NCBI GenBank assembly: GCA_963825845.1
Contig: CAWGVL010000080.1
Span: 75,574-139,573 of the forward strand
Source: DASQDN01 sp963825845
GTDB taxonomy: Bacteria > Acidobacteriota > Terriglobia > Bryobacterales > Bryobacteraceae
Length of the DNA: 64,000 nucleotides
Reading direction: 5' to 3'
The notes beneath the pieces are model-generated. The model had not been told where the DNA came from and did not search any database. It was given only the letters and a program-made list of their open reading frames with translations. A program made the translations under genes and the position numbers. Shown here piece by piece: positions 19,512-28,696 of this stretch; positions within the stretch are counted from its first letter, which is position 1; each line of letters begins with the position of its first letter.

Positions 19512-20329
19512 TCAGCAGGCCCGTTTGATGTTCTGCGGCGTAGCACGATTCAGATCGAGATTGTCCTGAGCGAGAGCATCACCGATTGCGGCGGCCGCGC
19601 CTTTGGTCTCTCGGATAAGAAACGCATAGCTCTCTTCCGTAAATTGGGCCGAAGTGGCCGAGACGCTTACGGCAGCGATTGCACGGCCGCACGAATCGAA
19701 GACGGGCGCTCCGATGCAGCGCAATCCCAGCTCATCCTCCTCGTCATCCAACGAAAAGCCGTTCTGGACGACGCGCGCTAACTCTTCACGAAGCTTCCTC
19801 GGAGACGAAATCGTGTTCTCGTTGTGGCGCGGAAGGCCGTGTTCCCTGAGCAGACTCTCCAGTTCAGGCTCGCTCAATATGCAATGAGCGCCTTGCCGAG
19901 GCCGGTACAATGCACGTCCATTCGCTTACCGATCCACGTCGCCGTTCGCGGGCCGTCGAGGGGACTATGCTTGGCAACGATGACGGCCTCATTGTCTTTG
20001 AGAATGGCCATATGGGCCGTCATTCGCGCGCGGCGAACGAGGTTGCCCAGGAAAGGAGCCGCCTGCTGCCGGAGGCTCAGCCCACTCCAGGCGGAGTTGG
20101 AAAGCTGCACCAGGTTCACCCCGAACAGATACCGGCTGGTACGTTCATTTCTCTGCACATACCCCCGGCGTTCGAGCGTTACCAGCAGGTAGTGGATAGA
20201 GCTGCGAGGGAAGCGCGACTGCTCGACGAGTTCCGGGAGTGTGAGGCCTGCTCGTGACTTCGCAAGCAATTCCAGAATTGAGAGCGCCCGATCGAGCGCC
20301 GGAACAGTTTGAGTCTTGATCGCGGCCAT
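19512..20329 (-). pseudogene. IclR-family transcriptional regulator, one frameshift
   Basis: The first segment (ATG 20329 to about 19877) has the winged helix (ALDRALSILELLAKSRAGLT, then FPRSSIHYLLVTLERRGYVQ) and reaches HCTGLGKALIAY before an in-frame TGA at 19876-19874. Supplying one base there restores the usual continuation of an IclR effector domain (SEPELESLLREHGLPRH) to the stop at 19512. So a single lost base divides an otherwise normal regulator of about 270 residues. IclR proteins commonly control aromatic and acid catabolic operons by binding a small acid. Confidence 0.85.
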
Positions 20330-20341
20330 CTGTTCTCTCCT

Positions 20342-21097
20342 TTACGCCTTTGGCAGCAGCAGTCCCCCGTCCACTCGCAAGCAGCTTCCGGTGATATAAG
20401 CCGCTTCGTCGGAGACGAGGAATCGAACTGCATTTGCAATGTCCGTCGCGGATGCCAGATGCCCCATCGGCAGCCTGCTGCCCTCACGCTGGATCTCTTC
20501 TTCCGAATACAGCGTGCGTTCGCCGGGTGTATCTGTCCAACCAGGCTCCACTACGTTGACGCGAATGTTATCGCGAACCAATTCGGCGGCCCACGTACGG
20601 GCCATGTGGTTCACCGCGGCCTTGGCGCCGTTGTAGGCAGTATTGTTCGGGAATGGCTGGACCGCATGCACGGAACTGATCATCACGATCGAACCGCTCT
20701 TCTGTTGCGTCATTTGGCGGGCCGCGAGTTGGCTGCAGTGAAATACGCCCCATAACGCGACCGACCACACCTTCTCGACGTCTTCGATTGAAAGATCCAC
20801 AAGCGGCTTGCGCTTATTCACCGCCGCGTTGTTGACCAGTATGTCGATGCGTCCGAACTGGTCAACAATTTCGCGAAACATCAGCTCCACCTCGCTTCGA
20901 TTGCCGACGTCGGCGCGGATGAATAGTGCTTTGCGTCCATGGCCGCGAACCAACTCGAGTGTCCGGGCCGCCTGCTCGTCGGGGCAGATGTCACAGAAAA
21001 CGATGTCGGCTCCCGAACGCGCAAGCTCCGCTGCAACAGCTTGGCCGATGCCTCTGGCGCCACCGGTGACGACGGCTACTTTGCCTTCAAGACTCAT
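20342..21097 (-). CDS. SDR-family NAD(P)-dependent oxidoreductase
   Basis: 251 residues from ATG 21097, which overlaps the gntR stop (ATGA); an upstream in-frame ATG at 21121 is rejected because the family begins close to MSLEGKVAVVTGG. Visible: cofactor motif GGARGIG, NNAA in ILVNNAAVN, catalytic Ser in ISSVHAV, and Tyr/Lys in TAYNGAKAAV. The end ITGSCLRVDGG is typical of 3-oxoacyl-reductase-like and sugar dehydrogenase SDRs. It is co-transcribed with the gntR gene. Substrate unknown. Confidence 0.9.
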   Translation of the reverse strand: MSLEGKVAVVTGGARGIGQAVAAELARSGADIVFCDICPDEQAARTLELVRGHGRKALFIRADVGNRSEVELMFREIVDQFGRIDILVNNAAVNKRKPLVDLSIEDVEKVWSVALWGVFHCSQLAARQMTQQKSGSIVMISSVHAVQPFPNNTAYNGAKAAVNHMARTWAAELVRDNIRVNVVEPGWTDTPGERTLYSEEEIQREGSRLPMGHLASATDIANAVRFLVSDEAAYITGSCLRVDGGLLLPKA

Positions 21098-21726
21098 AAG
21101 CCGAGATGAAATCGGACACATTGGTCTGCGGTCTGGTCCGACGCTCCCGACAAGAGTCGGATGAAACCCCGGTGCTGTTCATCGAGCAGCTCGGGAGTCA
21201 GGTCGGGGCGGGACATCCGAAAAGCGGACCCATACGCGAAATACGGCACCATCAGATTGCGAAGCGCCGAGAAGAGCCGCTTATTCCGCGAGCGCTCCCA
21301 TATAAGCGAGTGGAAATCCAGATCAGCCTGTGTGCACTCGATATACCGCCGCTCCCGATAGGACTGCGCCATTTGGTCCGCCAGCGTGTCCAGTGTTTGT
21401 ACATCACTAGACGTGATGTTTGGTATCGCCAGTTCCAGCGCGAGGACTTCTAACGGCAGCCTGACCTGTTGAACTTCGGTCCTGTCCTGTTCGTTAAACT
21501 CCAGCACCGAAAAGCCGTAGTTTTGGGAATGCGAAACCAGTCCTTCCTGCGCCAGGACCAGCAGCGCTTCACGAACAGGTCCGCGACTGACGTTCATCTC
21601 GGAAGCCAGAGCAACTTCCGATAGCGGCTGACCCGGGCGGAACCGACCTTCGAGTAGCGCGCGCCGAATCGTTTCGCCGACGGTCTGCCGGATCGAAACA
21701 GGCTTCACCTGCGGAAGGAGGCTCAT
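21094..21726 (-). CDS. GntR-family regulator, FadR/FCD subfamily (GntR1)
   Basis: 210 residues. The winged-helix N-terminus has IRRALLEGRFRPGQPLSEVA and MNVSRGPVREALLVLAQEGLV. The C-terminal FCD domain retains its metal/effector ligands: Asp and His in ADLDFHSLIW, His in EQHRGFIRLL and His in CVRFHLGL at the very end. FCD regulators usually repress sugar-acid or organic-acid operons and release DNA on binding the acid. Upstream lie a good promoter and two overlapping inverted repeats (21740-21788), consistent with autoregulation. It is coupled to the SDR gene by ATGA. Confidence 0.9.
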   Translation of the reverse strand: MSLLPQVKPVSIRQTVGETIRRALLEGRFRPGQPLSEVALASEMNVSRGPVREALLVLAQEGLVSHSQNYGFSVLEFNEQDRTEVQQVRLPLEVLALELAIPNITSSDVQTLDTLADQMAQSYRERRYIECTQADLDFHSLIWERSRNKRLFSALRNLMVPYFAYGSAFRMSRPDLTPELLDEQHRGFIRLLSGASDQTADQCVRFHLGL

Positions 21727-21739
21727 AGCGCGATGGAGA

Positions 21740-21788
21740 ATGATACGAAAAGGTTAGTCACGTCGTCAACAGTAAACTGTAGACAGTT
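21740..21788 (-). promoter_or_regulatory. gntR1 promoter with overlapping operator-like inverted repeats
   Basis: On the minus strand a -35 TTGACG (21769-21764) and -10 TATCAT (21745-21740) are 18 nt apart. Just upstream are AACTGT-AG-ACAGTT (read on +, 21775-21788) and the overlapping ACAGT-AA-ACTGT (21770-21780), both with perfect arms. The arms match the CTGTCGACAG palindrome seen upstream of three other transcription units in this window. The -10 leaves a leader of only a few nucleotides, and no Shine-Dalgarno sequence precedes the ATG. Confidence 0.55.
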
Positions 21789-21826
21789 CGCGCAAACGCG
21801 TTCCATCCTTTTAGTCTGTAAGCTGG

Positions 21827-22921
21827 CTACCGGATCTTCCCCCGAGCCGCCACCTGCCAGCATCCCTCCACCACTCCATTGCGGTGGAAGTGAATCGTGT
21901 CATGCATGTTGACGCAAGGGCAGACGTGATTGGGAATGATCGTGAGCCGGTCGCCGACTTTCGGAGAATAACCCGATGCCCCGAGATCGAGGTGCCCATG
22001 TTCCTCCGACATAGACGCGAATTCCACGTCGGGGTGCTCGACAATGCGCCCGAACCCGGTCTTTTCCCCCGATAACCATCGGTCGCTCGAGAATGTCTTC
22101 GAGCCGCCGTCGACGATCGCGCGGCCCTGCACGGCTGTGCTCACGACCGTGACCAGAATGTGCAGAGCGCAATCGTCCCATGTGCAGGCGCCGACACCGG
22201 CAGTGTTCCTGTCGTTGAATACATAAGTGCCAGGCCGCGTTTCCGTTACGCCTTCGATCAGGTGGCTATTGCGCGCAATCGGTGTACTGCCCGCACTCAC
22301 AATTTCGCACGCGAGTCCGCTGTGCTGCAGCCGATCTTTGATGTCCGCAATCATTGCCGACACTTCGGCCAGGGGCAAGGCTTGCTCTGCGGGATCCGAC
22401 CAGATGTGTCCGGGAAACGTGCTGATTCCTGCGAACGTGACGTTCGGAAGCCGGGTTATCACGTGAGCGAGATTCTCGACCTCCTGCGGCGATGCCACGC
22501 CGCACCTTTGCAGGCCGGAATCAAACTCGACCAACAGATGAATTGTGGACCCTACGGATGCCGCGGCGTTCGAAATGGCCTCCGCCGTAATGACCGAATC
22601 GATCGCGACGATGATCTTCCGATCGCGCGCGAGGTACGCGAGGCGCTCCAGCTTGGCTCTGCCGAATACCGGGTAATGGACCAGGATGTCGTCCATTCCC
22701 TCAGCAGCCATCACCTCGGCTTCGCCCACCTTGGCCACCGTGATTCCACGAGAGCCGGCCTTCACCTGCATCCGTGCGATCTCCGGGATCTTGTGCGTCT
22801 TCGTATGCGGCCGGAGGTTCAGGTTCGACCGGCGGCAGTAATCCGCGAGCGAGGAAATGTTCCGTTCGAGCACATCGAGATCGACAACGATGGCGGGCGT
22901 TTCCAATTCTTCTATATGCAT
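21827..22921 (-). CDS. Alanine-racemase-fold PLP enzyme (D-threonine aldolase/D-hydroxyaspartate dehydratase-like)
   Basis: 364 residues of the fold-type III PLP family that includes metal-dependent D-threonine aldolase. PLP Lys41 is in RPHTKTHKIP; the C-terminal metal site is IIPNHVCPCVNMHD; YVFNDRN and the phosphate-binding region EIVSAGSTP are also present. It would cleave or dehydrate a beta-hydroxy-D-amino acid. It sits in a regulator-containing minus-strand cluster and is divergent from the esterase-like gene at 22939. Amino-acid substrates are consistent with the other PLP genes in the island at 28697 and 44790. Confidence 0.85.
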   Translation of the reverse strand: MHIEELETPAIVVDLDVLERNISSLADYCRRSNLNLRPHTKTHKIPEIARMQVKAGSRGITVAKVGEAEVMAAEGMDDILVHYPVFGRAKLERLAYLARDRKIIVAIDSVITAEAISNAAASVGSTIHLLVEFDSGLQRCGVASPQEVENLAHVITRLPNVTFAGISTFPGHIWSDPAEQALPLAEVSAMIADIKDRLQHSGLACEIVSAGSTPIARNSHLIEGVTETRPGTYVFNDRNTAGVGACTWDDCALHILVTVVSTAVQGRAIVDGGSKTFSSDRWLSGEKTGFGRIVEHPDVEFASMSEEHGHLDLGASGYSPKVGDRLTIIPNHVCPCVNMHDTIHFHRNGVVEGCWQVAARGKIR

Positions 22922-22938
22922 GCAGTACCTTCAATGAT

Positions 22939-23907
22939 GTGATTGATTCGAAGGAGAAGCAACCCGGCCGGGGCATAAACTCGCTCCTTCTCGTGCTGGT
23001 GTTTCTGCTCTCGCTCACGTGCAAGGCGGAGGCTCAGGACATTTCCTCTTTCTGGCGATCGACACTTTCGCGCCTCGCGTCCGAGCCGCTCGAAACGACC
23101 ATCCAAGACACGCGCGAGCCGCTCCCATACAAAAAGTATCGCGTCGAGTACCGGTCGCTCGGCGGCATCCGCGTGCGAGCGATCCTCTCGATTCCCATTG
23201 GCGGAGCGCAGTCGCGGCGCGCGCTTCCTGCCATTGTCTCAGTCCCGGGTTATGGCGGCCTACAGCAAGGCATCATGCTGGACGAATGCCAGAGAGGCTA
23301 CGCCATTCTGCAAGTATTTCCCCGATCCCAGGGACCTTCCGCCGAGCTATGGAAAATCGACGGGCCCGAAAAACTGACCTGGAACTTGAACCAGCCGGAG
23401 GGCGCTTACTATCAGGGCGCATATTCCGACGTCATTCACGGCATCGATTACCTGCTATCACGCGATGACATCGACCGTGACCGCATAGCCATCGCAGGGA
23501 CCAGTCAGGGAGGAGGAATCGCCCTCGCGGTTGCATCGCTGGATCCCAGAATCAAAGCGGTCGTCGCGCACGTGCCGTTTCTCTGCGATGTCCGGCGCGC
23601 AGCCCGCACGGAAGGTTCATTGATCAAAAAGCTGCTCGACGACGCTCGCATGAATGACGACAAGCATCTTCGGGTCTTGGAACATTTCGACCCGCTCCAA
23701 CTCGTTCCGGCCCTCAAGGTTCCGTCTCTAGTCAGCTCTGGAGGAAAAGATGTTGTCTGTCCCGCCGACACGATTCGGGCCGTTTTCGACCGGATTCCAG
23801 GCGTGAAATCGCTATTCCATGACCCTGAATTGCCGCACACGTCCTCAAACGATTTCTACACGATGACATGGAACTGGCTCGACGCATACGTCGGGCGATT
23901 GAAATAA
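22939..23907 (+). CDS. Secreted alpha/beta hydrolase (acetyl xylan esterase-like)
   Basis: About 322 residues. The start is uncertain; GTG 22939 is used because it gives a charged N-region then LLLVLVFLLSLTCKAEAQ, a signal peptide. The nucleophile elbow is AGTSQGGGIA, the acid is probably in GGKDVVCP and the His in ELPHTSSND, with an early VPGYGG oxyanion region. This matches the acetyl xylan esterase/cephalosporin C deacetylase family that removes O-acetyl groups from sugars. Upstream sequence overlaps the divergent PLP gene. It could act on acylated glycan imported or trimmed by neighbouring systems. Confidence 0.8.
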   Translation: MIDSKEKQPGRGINSLLLVLVFLLSLTCKAEAQDISSFWRSTLSRLASEPLETTIQDTREPLPYKKYRVEYRSLGGIRVRAILSIPIGGAQSRRALPAIVSVPGYGGLQQGIMLDECQRGYAILQVFPRSQGPSAELWKIDGPEKLTWNLNQPEGAYYQGAYSDVIHGIDYLLSRDDIDRDRIAIAGTSQGGGIALAVASLDPRIKAVVAHVPFLCDVRRAARTEGSLIKKLLDDARMNDDKHLRVLEHFDPLQLVPALKVPSLVSSGGKDVVCPADTIRAVFDRIPGVKSLFHDPELPHTSSNDFYTMTWNWLDAYVGRLK

Positions 23908-23917
23908 ATTCCGCAAT

Positions 23918-24988
23918 TCATTTCTTCGGCACAGCCCACAAGACCGCGCGGGAAGAGGACGTCGCCAGCGCGTTCTTGAGGTCATCGACCTGGTAATAAA
24001 GTGTGACGATCTTCCCGTCGCCCACCTCGACAGAACTCGGATAACCACAGTCAGTAACCGGAGCATCATCGGCCAATATGACCGTCTTTGAGGTGTCCCA
24101 GTTCCGGCCGTCCGCGCTGAGAACGGCACGGGCGCCCCGTGGAGGATTGCGTTCGCCGTACGTTAGCAGGATGCGGCGGTCGCGTAGTTGAATCAAATCC
24201 GCCGGATGCTCTGAATCCTTCGTGACCTGCACCGGGGTGCTCCACGTCTTTCCTTGATCTGCGGATTCGGCGATCGCGAGGTGGGCGCCCTTTTCTGAAC
24301 GAAGCGCCGCAAGCACTCGTCCGTCACGCAGTGCCGCGATCCCGGTTTCGTTGTAGCGCTTGCCTATCACGGCCGGTTCTCCCCAACTCTTGCCGTTGTC
24401 CCTGGACCGAAACACCCAGCTCTCATGTCCGCGCTCCCCGTAAAAGTCGAAGTAGACGGCCATCAGCACGGTCCCGTCACGCAGTTGCACGATCTTTCCA
24501 TAGGGCGAAACTGCGGTGCCGGATACCGACGAATAGAACTTGTGAATCGTTTCACTCCGAACTGGCTTCGTCCAAGTTTGTCCGTCGTCTTTCGAGAAAA
24601 TCAAATAAACACCGTCGAAGATTCGCTCGTTTCGATTGCCCTTGAATCGCTCGCCGCTTTGGTCATAGCCGCTTGCGATCACGTAAGCCAAGACAACCGT
24701 GCCATCGTTGAGCTGACCAAGCGCCGGATTGCGATCATCCTGACTCTCGTCGATCGCCGTCCAAGGCTTGGACCACGTCTTCCCCTCATCCGTGGAGCGG
24801 ACCATGTCGAGGCGTCCCTTGATGCCGATATGCGGCGCGCCCCCGCGAACCACGGCAAGGATGTCACCGTTCTTCAAGCGGATCGCGACGGGAAAGTAGC
24901 CTAGACCACTGGTGACCGTCTGATGAGGAAAGTCGGCAGCCACACAAGCACAGGCGGCCAGAGTGCACATGAGTATTCTTAGCTTCAT
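23918..24988 (-). CDS. Secreted sialidase-like BNR/Asp-box protein
   Basis: 356 residues from ATG 24988, which overlaps the TPR stop (ATGA) and gives a signal peptide (MKLRILMCTLAACACVAA). Five Asp boxes: STDEGKTW, SKDDGQTW, SRDNGKSW, SADQGKTW and SADGRNW. The fold is that of exo-sialidases and related six-bladed hydrolases; substrate not determinable. Convergent with the esterase gene, 10 nt between stops. It forms an operon with the TPR and PhyH genes upstream. Confidence 0.87.
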   Translation of the reverse strand: MKLRILMCTLAACACVAADFPHQTVTSGLGYFPVAIRLKNGDILAVVRGGAPHIGIKGRLDMVRSTDEGKTWSKPWTAIDESQDDRNPALGQLNDGTVVLAYVIASGYDQSGERFKGNRNERIFDGVYLIFSKDDGQTWTKPVRSETIHKFYSSVSGTAVSPYGKIVQLRDGTVLMAVYFDFYGERGHESWVFRSRDNGKSWGEPAVIGKRYNETGIAALRDGRVLAALRSEKGAHLAIAESADQGKTWSTPVQVTKDSEHPADLIQLRDRRILLTYGERNPPRGARAVLSADGRNWDTSKTVILADDAPVTDCGYPSSVEVGDGKIVTLYYQVDDLKNALATSSSRAVLWAVPKK

Positions 24989-26004
24989 TGAGTTTTCCGG
25001 AAATGTTCCATCGCTTCGACCGCCTGGGCCTCCTGACCACAGCGGCGGTAAATCAACCCGAGTTGGTACCACGCCGCACTGAATGCAGGTTGGGCCTTGA
25101 CGGCGTGCTCGTAATGGGAGATCGCGGCGCGATCGTCGGCTCGCGCTCCAGCCAACTTGCCCAGTTGGAAATGCGCCTCAGCATCCTTGGCATCGAGGGC
25201 GATCGCCTCATGAAAAGCGGCCTCGGCTTCGGCGGCACGCTGCAGCTTCAACAGATTGCGTCCAGCTTTTACACGATACTCCGCGCTAGCCGGATCAAGT
25301 GTGATGGATCGTGAATAAGCGCCATGCGCTCGCGTTTGATCGTCGGTGGCCGCGTACACATCTCCCAACGCGGCCCACAGATCGGCAGCGCCGGGCTCGA
25401 GCTTCGTAGCCGCTTCGTATTCGCGCGTAGCTTCGGCGTTTTGACCTTTCAGATACGCGAGCATCCCTGAGACAGCATGAATCCTGGCCGATTTGGGAAA
25501 AAGCTTGCGAGCCTTGTTCAGCACGGCTGCGGCTTCATCGGACTTCTCCAGCTTCAGAAGAACGACCGCCAGGTCGTACGTGTAGTTTTCATTGTTCGGA
25601 GCCAGCTCATAGGCCCGGCGCAGCGATGCAGCGGCGTCCGGGGCGCGCCCGAGCGCGGTTAATACCGTACCCTTCAGCGCAAAATGATCCGCGGAAGAGG
25701 AAGGATGTTTTTCCAAAACGTCCAACGCTTCAGCAGGCCGGTTCCCCGCGAACAACGCCAGCGCGAGGTTGTGGGCTGCGTCCGTGTACTTCGGATCGAG
25801 CTGCAACGCCTTACGGAACCGGTCCAGCGACTCTTCGTTATCACCTTGCTGCTGGAGTGCGATGCCGTATGCATTCTGAAGCTTTGGATCGCGCGGGTTG
25901 GCCTTGATGGCACGTTCCAACTCCGCAATGGACGACGATTGCGCAAGGATCGAAAGCGCCGGCAACATTCCGATCAGCAGATATCGCGCAATCCGAAGGC
26001 GCAT
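24985..26004 (-). CDS. Secreted TPR-repeat protein
   Basis: 339 residues with a signal peptide (MRLRIARYLLIGMLPALSILA) and about eight TPR units, such as PKLQNAYGIALQQQGDNEES, AHNLALALFAGNRPAEALDV and AEAHFQLGKLAGARADDRAA. It is a likely periplasmic scaffold. It sits between a PhyH-type oxygenase and a sialidase-like gene in one transcription unit, so a link to the extracytoplasmic hydrolase is possible. It is longer than the TPR protein at 11556-12503 and not followed by a CRTAC1 gene. Confidence 0.87.
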   Translation of the reverse strand: MRLRIARYLLIGMLPALSILAQSSSIAELERAIKANPRDPKLQNAYGIALQQQGDNEESLDRFRKALQLDPKYTDAAHNLALALFAGNRPAEALDVLEKHPSSSADHFALKGTVLTALGRAPDAAASLRRAYELAPNNENYTYDLAVVLLKLEKSDEAAAVLNKARKLFPKSARIHAVSGMLAYLKGQNAEATREYEAATKLEPGAADLWAALGDVYAATDDQTRAHGAYSRSITLDPASAEYRVKAGRNLLKLQRAAEAEAAFHEAIALDAKDAEAHFQLGKLAGARADDRAAISHYEHAVKAQPAFSAAWYQLGLIYRRCGQEAQAVEAMEHFRKTQ

Positions 26005-26014
26005 CGCCAGAAGT

Positions 26015-26758
26015 CTACTCCACTTCCGGAAAGATGGCGGGACCCTTCATGCGAGACGGATCAACCAATTGGACGTTCGGGGACATATAAACGTACACCA
26101 GGCCGCGTCTTGCCCGGTCGCTCAGGTTCGGGTCGCTGTAGTGAACGGTCAGCGAATGATGCAAAACGACAGACCCTCGCTTCACCTCAATCGCGTGCTC
26201 CGGGAGGGCATCGACGGCAGGATGATCCACGAGGCCCAATGAGTTGCCCACCACGTTGGAGGGAGTGTGCGGCAGCATGCCGAGTTTGTGCGAGCCTGCA
26301 AAGAAACGAACACAGCCGTTTTCCTTGGTCGAATCGTCCAGTGCGATCCAGGCCGTGATCAGTTCCGGTGGCTCGAAAGGCCAGTAGGGCATGTCCTGGT
26401 GCTTGGGGACCACAGTTCCGACGCGCGCGGGCTTCGCAAATAGCTGGCTCCCGTAAAGCCTCAGCGGATGCCCGAGTAATTCGCCAAGCACGCCCGTCAA
26501 TTTCGGCGACTTGGCGAACTCGAGGAACAACGGGTTATACAGCGCCAGCCGAAATGCGTTGCGCAGTTGCGGCGGATCCGAACCCGGCTCCCAGACCATA
26601 TCCCGCTTTGGGATATACGTCCGCTCGCCCGCGACGATGTGATCGATCTCGTCTGAAACAGGAGTGATTTCCGCTTCGGAGAACACCCGGTCGAGGATGA
26701 CGTACCCATCCTGCTCGAAGCGGGCAGCGGCCTCGGAAATAGTGAACTTTGTCACCAT
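26015..26758 (-). CDS. Phytanoyl-CoA dioxygenase (PhyH)-family Fe(II)/2OG oxygenase
   Basis: 247 residues. The iron-binding HxD is in PKHQDMPYW near residue 120, the distal His in VLHHSLTVHYSDPN, with a following Arg in DRARRGLVYVY for 2-oxoglutarate. Bacterial PhyH-family members hydroxylate varied small molecules. No signal peptide. It is first in a minus-strand operon with TPR and sialidase-like genes and divergent from another sialidase-like gene at 26919. Its substrate may be an island intermediate, but nothing in the sequence names it. Confidence 0.87.
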   Translation of the reverse strand: MVTKFTISEAAARFEQDGYVILDRVFSEAEITPVSDEIDHIVAGERTYIPKRDMVWEPGSDPPQLRNAFRLALYNPLFLEFAKSPKLTGVLGELLGHPLRLYGSQLFAKPARVGTVVPKHQDMPYWPFEPPELITAWIALDDSTKENGCVRFFAGSHKLGMLPHTPSNVVGNSLGLVDHPAVDALPEHAIEVKRGSVVLHHSLTVHYSDPNLSDRARRGLVYVYMSPNVQLVDPSRMKGPAIFPEVE

Positions 26759-26918
26759 AGATCGAACACGCTTTCAGAATACTTGAGGCCCACACATGAG
26801 TGCGCCGCGTGAGACGCTCACATCCAACAGTCTGGACCCTCGATGCGAGTCCACCCGCTTGGACGCCCAGGGCCCCGGGCCTTTCGCGGAGGACCTCGCG
26901 AGGTATAGCTTTGAAGAC

Positions 26919-28691
26919 ATGAAGCGCATCTGCGCCATGGCATTGCTTCTGACTGCAATTGCGTTCGCGCAAGACAGGCAGTGGGTCGAGGGATTTGAGA
27001 AGGTCGAGTTCCACCACAACGCCGCCAGAAATCCGAACAGCCGCGACTTTCGCGGAATGGCCCGTGGCTACATGACGGCTGGTTGGTGGGCGCCCGGGCA
27101 GATGAAGAAAAACCTGGTTTCCTGGAGAACCGCGGTCGTTCCGGCTCGAAAGGCAACCACCTTCGCCTTCGTCGGGGCGACTTCTGTTCTTCCCTCCGAA
27201 ATCTCTACAGGCCCCACGGCTGAGCTCACGGTCAACGGGCGGCACGCCTTGAAATTTAACCTCGGCCTCAATCGCGACTACACGTGGCGGGAAGGGGAAT
27301 ACGAGCTCAAGTATCTCTCCAAGCGAATCGAGTTTCCCTACTTTGGTTCACACCGCCAATTCGAGTTGAACGGAAACAGCGGTATCTATCAGTTGGCCGT
27401 GCCAGCAGAGGCGGTGAAGGCTGGCGAACCATCTGTCCTGCAGGTGACAGTGCTGCCCTTCGACCAGTGGAACGGTGGCTGGTTCATGGTGAAGGAGCGC
27501 CGCGACACGTTGAAGCAATCGATGGAAAGCCTCGAAGGCGAGATCGAAGCCCTTCGGCAGGACATGTCCATCATCAACCAGCAGACTCACATGTTGGCGA
27601 CTCAGGTCTACAGCGATCTCGTGGACAAGGACAAGTTCAAACATGAAGTGATCTACTCGAATGGCTTCCGGCACCTTCATCCGGCAGACTTGGTTCAGCT
27701 TCAAAACGGTGAACTGTTGCTGATGACCAGAGAGGCGACCGAGCATCTCTCGAACGACGGCGACGTCGTCATGCTGCGCTCCAAGGATGGAGGGAAAACA
27801 TGGGGCGGGAGGCAGGTAATCGCCGGGATCAAAGACGTGGACGAGCGTGAAGGGTGCGGTGTTCAGTTGCGCGATGGAACCATCGTGATGGGCATCTTCT
27901 TCAATAATCTCTATGCGCCAGACGGAAGCTACACGAATTCGGCCGACGTAAAAGACGAAAGATTCCTGGAGCCTGGAAAACACTATCTCGGAGCTTATGT
28001 CATCACTTCTATAGACAACGGTCACACGTGGTCCGAACCGAACTATATCGACACCAAAGGAATGCCATACACCAACCTGGAGGGCCCGACCGATGCGCCC
28101 ATCGAGATGCCCGACGGCTCCCTATTGATGGGCCTCATCGGATACAGTCCGCAAGGCGATTCGGGAAATCGGTCGGCGGTGATGGTCCGCTCCACGGACA
28201 AGGGTAAGACATGGAAGCACCTCGCGATAATGGCGAATGATCCCGGCGGACGGTTAGGCGGTTTCCTGGAGCCCGGAATCGTCCGTACGAAAACGGGGCG
28301 CATTGTGGCGGCACTGCGGAACCATGCTCCGGAGAATGCGATCTGGATCACGTACTCGGACGATGACGGCAGGACGTGGGTACCTGTCCGGAAGACCGCG
28401 ATGATCGGTCATCCGGTTGACCTGATTCAGCTTTCCGATGGACGTCTGATGGCGACATATGGGCTGCGCAAAGGACGTCATCCTGACCCGAGCGGCATTC
28501 GGGTTTGTTTCAGCAGCGACAATGGGGAGACGTGGGACATTCGAACCGAACTGCAATTACGCAAGGATTTTCTGAACTGGGATATCGGCTACCCTGAGTC
28601 GATCCAGTTGGCGGACGGCAGCATCTTGACTGTGTATTACTACAACTTGTTCAACAAATATTTCATCGGCGGCACATACTGGAAGCCGTAG
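26919..28691 (+). CDS. Large secreted sialidase-like BNR/Asp-box protein
   Basis: 590 residues. ATG 26919 is chosen because it gives a signal peptide (MKRICAMALLLTAIAFAQ); longer in-frame starts would bury it. An N-terminal beta-rich domain (about residues 20-185) precedes a coiled-coil-like stretch (about 190-230, MESLEGEIEALRQDMS), then an Asp-box propeller: SKDGGKTW, SIDNGHTW, STDKGKTW, SDDDGRTW and SSDNGETW. The extra domain and coiled coil are unlike the other five copies. The aminotransferase gene begins 5 nt after its stop. Divergent from the PhyH operon. Confidence 0.87.
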   Translation: MKRICAMALLLTAIAFAQDRQWVEGFEKVEFHHNAARNPNSRDFRGMARGYMTAGWWAPGQMKKNLVSWRTAVVPARKATTFAFVGATSVLPSEISTGPTAELTVNGRHALKFNLGLNRDYTWREGEYELKYLSKRIEFPYFGSHRQFELNGNSGIYQLAVPAEAVKAGEPSVLQVTVLPFDQWNGGWFMVKERRDTLKQSMESLEGEIEALRQDMSIINQQTHMLATQVYSDLVDKDKFKHEVIYSNGFRHLHPADLVQLQNGELLLMTREATEHLSNDGDVVMLRSKDGGKTWGGRQVIAGIKDVDEREGCGVQLRDGTIVMGIFFNNLYAPDGSYTNSADVKDERFLEPGKHYLGAYVITSIDNGHTWSEPNYIDTKGMPYTNLEGPTDAPIEMPDGSLLMGLIGYSPQGDSGNRSAVMVRSTDKGKTWKHLAIMANDPGGRLGGFLEPGIVRTKTGRIVAALRNHAPENAIWITYSDDDGRTWVPVRKTAMIGHPVDLIQLSDGRLMATYGLRKGRHPDPSGIRVCFSSDNGETWDIRTELQLRKDFLNWDIGYPESIQLADGSILTVYYYNLFNKYFIGGTYWKP

Positions 28692-28696
28692 CGAGC

